From the NCBI GenBank assembly GCA_017408405.1, contig JAFQUP010000075.1:1-64000 (forward strand): a DNA stretch of 64,000 nucleotides, read 5' to 3'. This DNA comes from Thermoguttaceae bacterium (GTDB lineage: Bacteria > Planctomycetota > Planctomycetia > Pirellulales > Thermoguttaceae). The notes beneath the pieces were generated by a model. The model was not told where the DNA came from, made no database searches, and saw only the letters and a list, made by a program, of their open reading frames with translations. Of this stretch, positions 9,317-16,379 are shown piece after piece (the stretch's first letter is position 1; every line of letters begins with the position of its first letter). The translations under genes and the position numbers were made by a program.

Positions 9317-9345
9317 TTGACTTTCAGCTCATTCAGTGTTAAAAT
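9317..9345 (+). promoter_or_regulatory. Sigma-70-type promoter of the PfkB kinase gene
   Basis: TTGACT, a 17-base spacer, then TAAAAT, about 80 bases before the ATG at 9424. The rest of the 317-base gap between trpS and this gene shows nothing else clear. Confidence 0.75.
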
Positions 9346-9423
9346 AAGGTGAAAATTTTGAGGCTGAATCGTTCGGCCTTTGTTTTCGTCACACAATCCA
9401 AAAGAAAATAATAGAGACAAACC

Positions 9424-10335
9424 ATGGCTGACTTACTCATCGTCGGTTCCTTCGCTTTCGATACCATCAATACGCAAACCGCTCGACGCGAAAATGTTCT
9501 GGGCGGAACAGGCTCCCACGCCTCTTATGGAGCTTCTTTCTTCACGAAAGTTTACGCTTCCGGAATCGTCGGAGGCGCGGACTGGAAAGCAGAAGATTCT
9601 GAACTCTTTAGTTCGCATAATATCGACATCGCGAACCTCCAGATCGTTCCAAACCAGAAAACTACGGCATGGGAAGCTGTTTACGAAGCCGACATGAATA
9701 ACCGCCAAACTCTTTCCTTTGAGCCGAACTGCTGCGTAGAGTTTCATCCAAATCTGACGCCGGAAGCACGAAAATGCCCCTTCATTTTTCTCGCGAACAA
9801 TTCACCCGTTTCACAGATGGAAGTAATTGACGAATGTGAAGAAGCGAAACTTATCGTTGCCGACACCATGGATTACTATATTAATGGAGACCGTGAAAAT
9901 CTTCTGAAACTCCTCAAGCAGGTTGACGGTCTGATCCTGAACGACAGCGAGGCCCAGCTTCTCGCGGGAAAACAGGACATTTTCGAATGCGGCGACATCA
10001 TCCGTGCCATGGGGCCGCGTTTCGTCATCATTAAAAAAGGCGCTCACGGCTGCGTTTTCCTGGGTGAGGACGGCCAAACGTGCGTTTTTCCCGCCTATCC
10101 GTCCCGAAAAGTCATTGAACCGACCGGAGCCGGCGATTGCTTTGCCGGCGCGTTTATGGGATACCTTGCCTCAAAAGACCGCGCGGACCTGAAAACCATC
10201 AAAGAAGCTCTCATTTACGCCACGGTCACGGCCAGTTTCACCATCGAAGACTTCAGTTTCGATGCCCTGAAACGCAGTTCGCGCGAAGACATCGACAAAC
10301 GATTTAATGAAATGAAAGAAATGCTCACTTTCTAA
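9424..10335 (+). CDS. PfkB-family carbohydrate kinase
   Basis: A ribokinase-fold sugar kinase. The 303-residue protein has the N-terminal GTGSHASYGA substrate region, LNDSEAQLLAG in the middle and the C-terminal PTGAGDCFAGAFMGYLA motif. That last motif supplies the anion hole and the catalytic Asp (about residue 237). The exact sugar substrate cannot be read from sequence; planctomycete members are usually annotated only as PfkB family, and an adenosine-kinase-like activity is also possible. It is a single-gene unit with its own promoter (9317) and terminator (10379). Confidence 0.9.
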   Translation: MADLLIVGSFAFDTINTQTARRENVLGGTGSHASYGASFFTKVYASGIVGGADWKAEDSELFSSHNIDIANLQIVPNQKTTAWEAVYEADMNNRQTLSFEPNCCVEFHPNLTPEARKCPFIFLANNSPVSQMEVIDECEEAKLIVADTMDYYINGDRENLLKLLKQVDGLILNDSEAQLLAGKQDIFECGDIIRAMGPRFVIIKKGAHGCVFLGEDGQTCVFPAYPSRKVIEPTGAGDCFAGAFMGYLASKDRADLKTIKEALIYATVTASFTIEDFSFDALKRSSREDIDKRFNEMKEMLTF

Positions 10336-10378
10336 GAAAACGCGGACAGATCACGTTTTCAATCAATTCCACCAACCC

Positions 10379-10420
10379 GGTTCCGAAGGAATTCTGCTCT
10401 TTCGGAGCCGATTCTTTTTT
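10379..10420 (+). terminator. Terminator after the PfkB gene
   Basis: An 11-bp stem (10379-10389 with 10399-10409), including G-U pairs, is followed by a T6 run. It is oriented for plus-strand transcription. Confidence 0.75.
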
Positions 10421-10428
10421 GAAAAAAA

Positions 10429-11031
10429 CTATCTTCTTCCCTTCAGCGTACGATAAGCCTCTTCATAAACATCGTAAAGTGAAAAAAGCATCTCGCGCAA
10501 ATTGCCGGAATATAGTTCAAAATGTTCCTCAATAACAGATTCCGGGATTCGGACAATCGTATTTTCCAAAAGCCTCGAAACAATCAGCTTCGCGACCGCC
10601 AGCTCACGCGAGGTTTGGTAAAGATCCGGATACTCCAACGGTTCATGACCGAGAATAATGACGCCAAATCCCTGCTTCGCGGATTTACTTTTGATTCGTC
10701 GGCGTGTCCAGTAAGAAAGCTGCTCATACCCGTCAATGGCAAGCTGCGTATTTTCATTCATCTCCAAAAAATCCGCGTCTGACAGCGGCAGCTGACGTAC
10801 CCCGTCCTGAAGCTCTAAATGAACGATTCTTCTCCCGCTCTCCGCGATTTCCGGCAGAAGCGCGGCCAAAAGCGTCGATTTTCCTGAACCATGCGGCCCA
10901 ATGATCTGACCGCACCACGCGTTTTCCCTCAATGTCCCAATCAGGGTTTGAAGGGAAATCCCCTCCGGAAAATAAAAAGGAATCGCTCCAGGTTTGATGC
11001 GTCGTGTGCAAAAAGGATTTTCCTCGTACAT
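10429..11031 (-). CDS. P-loop ATPase, last gene of a three-gene module
   Basis: A 200-residue protein with a Walker A motif GPHGSGKST at about residues 44-52 and a Walker B-like hydrophobic strand LAIDGYEQL. A second strand, GVIILGHEP, resembles a sensor 1 strand. It is small for an AAA+ protein, with one helical tail after the nucleotide-binding fold. No transporter signature LSGGQ is present, so it is not an ABC ATPase. It follows the beta-domain protein at 11060 and the DUF3592-like membrane protein at 11554 on the same strand, which suggests a shared membrane function. An AAGGAG ribosome site supports the start. Function unknown. Confidence 0.8.
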   Translation of the reverse strand: MYEENPFCTRRIKPGAIPFYFPEGISLQTLIGTLRENAWCGQIIGPHGSGKSTLLAALLPEIAESGRRIVHLELQDGVRQLPLSDADFLEMNENTQLAIDGYEQLSYWTRRRIKSKSAKQGFGVIILGHEPLEYPDLYQTSRELAVAKLIVSRLLENTIVRIPESVIEEHFELYSGNLREMLFSLYDVYEEAYRTLKGRR

Positions 11032-11059
11032 TCCGTGCTCCTTGCCCCAACCTATTCTC

Positions 11060-11557
11060 TCAGTTCAGGTCCACTTGAACTTGAGGCACTTTTCCAACCT
11101 GAAACATCCGCTCACTTTTCACTTCCCGGCCATTTTTCCGAAACAGACGCACTCGAACACACCAGTGAATCTTCAGTATTTTTCCAAGATACGAAAGCGG
11201 CGAAGCCGGAAGTTTTACTGAAAAGCGAAAAGATCTTCCATCCGCCTCTTCCTGATTGGGTAAAACATAATTTCCCTCCGGCTGCGCTTGAACAGTCATT
11301 CTTCCCGCCGCGTCTTCTTCATTCACCGCTCTTTCCGGCATTTTCCGCAAAAGGCCATTCATGCGGTCAAGTTCCGTGAAGAAAACGATCCCGAGATCCT
11401 CATCCCCTTTACCTTCCGTAAACCAAAGCGTTGAAAACTCGATCTGGCTTACCTCTTCCAAATCAACGTCTACCAGCCGAAACGTCCCGGTAATGGTTTC
11501 CAGCGGCTGAAATTCATGAGGCTGCCGATCAAACTGAATGATAATGGATGAAATCAT
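11060..11557 (-). CDS. Beta-sandwich (arrestin/Spo0M-like) protein of unknown function
   Basis: A 165-residue soluble protein that opens with alternating hydrophobic strands typical of a beta sandwich. It contains EFQPLETITGTFRL, which resembles the start of arrestin or Spo0M-like domains, and a later FRFSVKLPASPLSYLGK block; fold assignment is inference. Its ATG overlaps the stop of the upstream membrane-protein gene (ATGA, 11554-11557), so the two are translationally coupled and likely equimolar. There are no signal peptide or membrane segments, so it should act at the cytoplasmic face with its neighbour. Confidence 0.75.
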   Translation of the reverse strand: MISSIIIQFDRQPHEFQPLETITGTFRLVDVDLEEVSQIEFSTLWFTEGKGDEDLGIVFFTELDRMNGLLRKMPERAVNEEDAAGRMTVQAQPEGNYVLPNQEEADGRSFRFSVKLPASPLSYLGKILKIHWCVRVRLFRKNGREVKSERMFQVGKVPQVQVDLN

Positions 11558-13146
11558 TTCTTCTCCTCTTCAACTGAAATATCGGGATAAACCACCAGCG
11601 GAAAAGAACGTTCAAACATTGGATAATGCACCAATTTCCCCTGAATGATGATTCGCCAGTAAATCTGATTCCGCGGCGAAATAAACGAATGCATCGCTCC
11701 GTGAGGAATCTCCAGCGGAAACATTACTTCAAAAGCTCGCTCCGGCGCAACTTCGATTGCCTCCTCACCAAAAATCAGCCTCTGATAAATACGCTGACGT
11801 TCCCGACGCGTATTGGTGCCATGAGTAAAAACCGCCTCCTCCTCGCAAACCAAAACCACATTTAGCCACTGAAGCGGTTTAACCCCTCCCTGCGAGAGAA
11901 AAAGAGAAACCGGTTTCCCCGGAAGGATAGGAAAACTCTCTATCTCCACCAAGGTCGGCCCCACCGCGGTAGCGTTCCGCAACCGAGTGAACGTAAAAAC
12001 CAAAAGCCAGATTCCAACACATAAAAAAGGCAGGAGATACGCGAGCATCATCCAATCCGCGAACGTCAAAAGAAAACTGCACGCCGCTATCGTCAGGAAA
12101 ACAAGACATCCAGCATTCCACGCCAAAGTCAAAATTACCAGAATACAGAGTGCCCAGGCAGGAGAATCAATCATCGGCAATCGATATGCCAAACGCACTC
12201 CCGGACTGTCCGTAATCTCATCAATTCGTGGAAGATTGGGAAATTCCCATTGAGCGACATTTTCACCATCCAATACTCTGCGGCCCGCCGTCAAAACCGC
12301 GGTTTTTTCTTTGGAACCTCCCAGGCGAGGAACTGTTAACGCGTGAATACCAATCCCAACTCCAATAAAAAATAAAGATATTGGAATAATCAGCGCGAAG
12401 AAGTTTTCCAATTGCCAGCCGCGCATAATCACGACTTCATCCGGAGCTTCTGGATTGAAAAGACAATAATATTTTTTCCCGATGCAAAATAGCTCAAGAA
12501 ATTCTTTCGCGCTCTCTTCGGTTGAAAAACGGGAAGAACGGGTAATGGAGCCAAAACTCGATGTCCAGTTGGTTCGTTCCACTCCATCCACATGATATTT
12601 CAACTGCATTTCCGGCAAATAGTACATATCGCCCAGGTTTGTCAGATTTTTTACGCCGAAGACCGAGCGATGAACGGAATCTTTACCTGAGGATAAACGT
12701 TCCCGCTCTTTCCCGGTTCGATTCCCTTCACCATCACTTTGATTTTTCCCATCCGGAGCATTCATCTCATCTTCCGCGAAAGAGAATCCTGACTCTTCTT
12801 CATTCAATGACGTTCGGTTTCCTTTATTTCCAAACTCCGTCCTATTAAAAGCCTCGCCATCACCATTAAACCTGAAATCATCCTTGTCTTCGTCCAAAAT
12901 AGGGCGATTTCCCAAAACAGTTCGAGGCGAAACCCGACAGTCAACGAGTTCACAAATCGTTTTTTCATACCGTTCGTGAATTCTCAATTCCGGCAAAACG
13001 TAAAAAGACCAGAGCCATAAAAGTCCCACGACACCCGCTAAAATGCAGAATCCCGCAAAAGAAAACTCCGCGATCAGACCAACCAGACGAGAATCCGTCC
13101 GATGGTCACCTCTTTTTTTCGCTAACAGCCAGGAACGCTCTTTCAT
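11554..13146 (-). CDS. DUF3592-like multi-pass membrane protein
   Basis: A 530-residue protein with a membrane helix near residues 25-52. An extracytoplasmic region follows with a charged insert (about 80-150), then a DUF3592-like beta domain around the PEMQLKYHVDG and YYCLFNPEAPDEVV stretches. Another helix (FFALIIPISLFFIGVGIGI) and a pair of long hydrophobic segments (about 320-385) come next. The C-terminal 140 residues form a soluble beta-rich domain ending in FPLVVYPDISVEE. It is the first gene of a three-gene operon, coupled to a beta-sandwich protein and followed by a P-loop ATPase. The function of DUF3592 proteins is not established. Confidence 0.75.
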   Translation of the reverse strand: MKERSWLLAKKRGDHRTDSRLVGLIAEFSFAGFCILAGVVGLLWLWSFYVLPELRIHERYEKTICELVDCRVSPRTVLGNRPILDEDKDDFRFNGDGEAFNRTEFGNKGNRTSLNEEESGFSFAEDEMNAPDGKNQSDGEGNRTGKERERLSSGKDSVHRSVFGVKNLTNLGDMYYLPEMQLKYHVDGVERTNWTSSFGSITRSSRFSTEESAKEFLELFCIGKKYYCLFNPEAPDEVVIMRGWQLENFFALIIPISLFFIGVGIGIHALTVPRLGGSKEKTAVLTAGRRVLDGENVAQWEFPNLPRIDEITDSPGVRLAYRLPMIDSPAWALCILVILTLAWNAGCLVFLTIAACSFLLTFADWMMLAYLLPFLCVGIWLLVFTFTRLRNATAVGPTLVEIESFPILPGKPVSLFLSQGGVKPLQWLNVVLVCEEEAVFTHGTNTRRERQRIYQRLIFGEEAIEVAPERAFEVMFPLEIPHGAMHSFISPRNQIYWRIIIQGKLVHYPMFERSFPLVVYPDISVEEEKK

Positions 13147-13245
13147 GAATGATTAAGACCAAAATTAAGGAAAACTCTTAAAATCTCCTGATTCCATTTT
13201 CATTGCCAGGAAATTTTCATCACATACGTCAGACTCTCCAAAATC

Positions 13246-13545
13246 CTATTTTTGAGAATCTCTTTTAAATCCCAAACGTTCCAGCGCAGCGTAAACTTCG
13301 AGCAGCGTCTTGGCCCCAAAATTCGATATTTTCAAGAGCCTTTCAGGAGAACTGTTCAACAGATCCCTAACCGTCAGAATCCCTTCCGTCTCCAAACAGT
13401 TCGTCGTCCGGACAAGTAAACCAATCTGAGCAATACTTAAATTCAGCGTTTCCTGCAGCTTCTGCCGACGCAGTTCCGCCTCACTCAAACGCACGCACGT
13501 TTTAGCCGGCCTATGCTCTACCGACATTTCCTTTTCTGATTCCAT
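13246..13545 (-). CDS. Stand-alone RNA polymerase alpha-CTD-like protein
   Basis: A 99-residue protein whose last 65 residues read like the C-terminal domain of RNA polymerase alpha. It has a helix ending SIAQIGLLVRTTNCLETE, then ILTVRDLLNSSPERLLKISNFGAKTLLEV and a final ALERLGFKR. This matches the alpha-CTD pattern of LxLSVRxxNCLxxxxIxTVGDL and LLKIxNFGxKSLxEI. The alpha N-terminal domain is absent, and the first 35 residues are charged and probably flexible. The start is the ATG at 13545, behind GGAGG with nine bases spacing; an upstream TTG would overlap that site. No rpoA operon genes flank it. It could bind UP-element DNA or transcription factors independently, or compete with RNA polymerase. 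Confidence 0.8.
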   Translation of the reverse strand: MESEKEMSVEHRPAKTCVRLSEAELRRQKLQETLNLSIAQIGLLVRTTNCLETEGILTVRDLLNSSPERLLKISNFGAKTLLEVYAALERLGFKRDSQK

Positions 13546-13699
13546 TTTATCTTTCCTCCCCAAAAAAACATCCTTTTTTCAAATTATACCACATCAGCTG
13601 AAAAATTCCAGATCTCCCCCAAAAAATTTTTAGAGACCTTCCCCAAACTGTTTTCCGCGAAAAAACGAGTGTGGGACCATTTCATTTAACCTAAAAATA

Positions 13700-13736
13700 A
13701 AAACACCCGTCAGAAAGAATCTTTCTCTAACGGGTG
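13700..13736 (-). terminator. Terminator after the PIG-L gene
   Basis: On the minus strand, a stem CACCCGTTAGAGAAAG paired with CTTTCTGACGGGTG (two mismatches) is followed by TTTTTATTTTT. Confidence 0.85.
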
Positions 13737-13764
13737 CCCAATTTACGGCCCAAGAGCAAAACAC

Positions 13765-14595
13765 TCAATCAAATAATTTGTCGTGTTTATGAGGCGTCAT
13801 GATGTCCAGCTTCACTTCACGCAGATATTCCTGCGCGCCAGACTCTTCCAGCCCTTTCACCAGGAGTTCAATCTGTTCCTGACTGGCATACGCGCGAATC
13901 GCTTCAAGTTTCCGCTCAAGAAGTTCCTGATTGGTCCTGATTCGCATAGTCGGAAGCGTCGCGAAATCACTGTACGTCGAATACTCGTAAAGTAGCGGAA
14001 TCTCCTCAATCTGTTCCCCAAGTTCCGGCCAGATATTTCCCTGCGCGTGGAAAATGGAAATCATCATCTCTTTCGTCGTCAACTGATGATCCGGATGAAT
14101 ATCTGTCGGAGTAGGCAAGAAAATTCGAGTAGGACGAATTTTTCTCAATGCCCAGACATAGGAATTCTGAAGCCCAGTTGCTCCGGCAATGACAGGTGAC
14201 TTGGTGTTTTCATCCGCGAAACGCCTGCCGGCGTTCAGATAGAAACTGCAGTCATCAAAGTCAAGAAAATGGACATTTTCTTTTTTAACACCCAGAATAT
14301 CGAATGATTTCTCCGCTTCCTGACGGCGAATTTGAGCAATCGTATGACGCGATTCCTCACGACAATACCCCATATTCCCGTTCGCAGAGATAACTGCGTG
14401 AACTTCCACTCCCTCCTCGAGACCTGCCAACAAAGTCAAGCCGGCACCGCACACGATATCGTCGTCATGCGCTGCAAGAAAGAGCCAGCACTCCTTTTCT
14501 TTCTGCCAGTTAGGGAATATGATCCTGGCACTCGGAGCACGCTCCACAATACTCAGCACGCGATGATCGTAAATCACCTTGTTCTGTTCACTCAT
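13765..14595 (-). CDS. PIG-L/LmbE-family deacetylase
   Basis: A zinc-dependent N-acetyl-sugar deacetylase family protein of 276 residues. The metal motif near the N-terminus is AHDDD, where the family usually has AHPDD. The second metal motif, HPDHQ, lies at about residue 167, so the site appears complete. NGNMGYCREESRHTIAQIRRQEAEKS is also typical of the family (NQNN residues shown only to mark the region 73-98). Family members act on GlcNAc-PI, mycothiol or bacillithiol precursors, or small glycans; the substrate here is unknown. It is transcribed alone, with a strong terminator downstream. Confidence 0.85.
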   Translation of the reverse strand: MSEQNKVIYDHRVLSIVERAPSARIIFPNWQKEKECWLFLAAHDDDIVCGAGLTLLAGLEEGVEVHAVISANGNMGYCREESRHTIAQIRRQEAEKSFDILGVKKENVHFLDFDDCSFYLNAGRRFADENTKSPVIAGATGLQNSYVWALRKIRPTRIFLPTPTDIHPDHQLTTKEMMISIFHAQGNIWPELGEQIEEIPLLYEYSTYSDFATLPTMRIRTNQELLERKLEAIRAYASQEQIELLVKGLEESGAQEYLREVKLDIMTPHKHDKLFD

Positions 14596-14855
14596 TTTGA
14601 ATTCCTTAGCAAATAAACCAAAATTTTAAGATCTCAGATTTGAACCTGAAACCATCACGATTCTGTTTCTTTTATCAGTGGACCTGATTGATTCTTGCAC
14701 AATTCTAATTACCTGATGGATTTTCCCAACCTCCCATAAAAACTAAACTTGCGCAATCCACTAAAGTGAGATTTCCATCCATTATACTAGGCAAATTTTG
14801 ATTTGTCAAGTGTCGACTCAAGAAAGAAGCAAAAAATTCCAAAAAAAGTACACAA

Positions 14856-16163
14856 TTAATCAAACTTAATTCGATTGGCCAGTATCGCACACGTAAAATT
14901 CATAAATTGCGCCAAAATCAAAACTCCTTTCTTCCCATTTTTAGGAAAACGAAACCACCCTCTGACTGTCTCCGGCTCCGGAACCGCTCCCCGTTTTTTT
15001 ATCTCCAGCTGACTCCATTCCAAATTACGAACAGCCCGCACGATTTGTTTCCGGTCCAGCGGAAGTACCTCAAGGATTTCAAAACATGAAAGGAAAGGCT
15101 CGTTCAAAATCGGCTCGTTCCCCGTAAGATAAAGCGATCCCGGCCCCAGGCTCTTCAAGCCATGAAAGCGCGCCAATGCCCCTTCAAGCCCTGCTGCCAA
15201 AATTACCGGATCAAGGTCGAAAACAAATTTCTCCGGTTTTTCTGACACGGAAAGCGGCAACCCGCCGTCTCCTGAAAATGTTCCAAGTACCTCTGAGGAA
15301 TGAGCCGCCAAAAGAGTCGCGCGATGCTTTCCCCCTCCTGATTCAGACCCGCGGATACCGCCAAACCAGATCACCTGCTGACGGCATTCCCGATTACGGC
15401 CTATCCACTCCAATTCGGTTGCGCGGTTAATCCAGGAAGAAGGAACCTTTGTCCCTGGGGCAAGTTTCACCGCAGCCGCGGTTCGCCCGGCAAGCAGTGA
15501 CTCAATTACCTCCTGACCAGGTTCAAACCACGCCATTTGGCTCGCCCGAACCCCTTCGCTGCGTCGATCCGGATCAATGTGCAGGCAAGGAAATTCGTCC
15601 GGAGAATAACGCGCTAAAAACTCCTCCGCTGAAATGGGAACAGTTTTCCCCCGCGGCAATTCCGCCGAATCGTTTTGGGGAACATCATTTTTAAACACTA
15701 ATCCTAAATTATGTTCCGCGGCTTTTGCGGTCAGAGGGTTGAAATCCACTCCCAAAACCTTTCGATCCCTCCCGAAAGCCATTAAATCTCCTCCGATGCC
15801 GCTGCAGACATCAGCAATCGGCAAATCCGCCGGAAACCTCCGTGATTTATATTCGGCAATCCAACGATCCGTTGACTGCTCCAGCCCGACTGGAGTAAAA
15901 AACATTTTTTCCGCTAAATCACCAAATTTCTCTCTGCCGCGTTCACGCAGCTTCATCTGTTCCGCCGCCAATGCTGCCCGAACGAGAGTAAGCCCCAGCT
16001 TTTCCCGCAGAAATGAGACTCGTTTCAATTCATCATTAATATTTCGTTTCTGGAGAGTTTGAAGAACTTTCTCTCCCTCAGAAGAAAGAAGCCATTCCCA
16101 ATCCGCCGCCTGCTCTGAAATTTCATGTTCATTCAGGGGCATGGCATGATTTTCTGTCCGCAT
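14856..16163 (-). CDS. THUMP-like class I SAM methyltransferase
   Basis: A 435-residue protein with a Rossmann methyltransferase core. The SAM-binding motif is ADVCSGIGGDLMAFG, followed by the acidic strand-2 end VLGVDFNPLTA. A motif-IV-like HIDPDRRSEG is seen after it. The C-terminal 100 residues, with GSLYLTGNEPI and a VRGWFRFPKNG stretch, resemble the THUMP-like domain found in a family of bacterial methyltransferases, probably acting on RNA; the exact target is unknown. The frame is open further upstream to a GTG at 16211. I prefer the ATG at 16163, which follows GGGGG, but the choice is uncertain. Confidence 0.82.
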   Translation of the reverse strand: MRTENHAMPLNEHEISEQAADWEWLLSSEGEKVLQTLQKRNINDELKRVSFLREKLGLTLVRAALAAEQMKLRERGREKFGDLAEKMFFTPVGLEQSTDRWIAEYKSRRFPADLPIADVCSGIGGDLMAFGRDRKVLGVDFNPLTAKAAEHNLGLVFKNDVPQNDSAELPRGKTVPISAEEFLARYSPDEFPCLHIDPDRRSEGVRASQMAWFEPGQEVIESLLAGRTAAAVKLAPGTKVPSSWINRATELEWIGRNRECRQQVIWFGGIRGSESGGGKHRATLLAAHSSEVLGTFSGDGGLPLSVSEKPEKFVFDLDPVILAAGLEGALARFHGLKSLGPGSLYLTGNEPILNEPFLSCFEILEVLPLDRKQIVRAVRNLEWSQLEIKKRGAVPEPETVRGWFRFPKNGKKGVLILAQFMNFTCAILANRIKFD

Positions 16164-16379
16164 TTTGGACCCCCAACAGGATTTTTCATTTAAAAAGTTC
16201 CAAAAGCCCACTGCCTCAGCCGCGTCCTTTGGAACAATTCTTTTAACTTTTTTCAGGAACCTTCAGTCAGAAATCTTCTGCTTAAGAGATTTCTGAATAG
16301 GAAAAAACCAGGATATTACTGAAATTGAAATCCATTTTCATGAAAAACCAGGTTTCCGAATTCATGGATGGAAAAAAAG

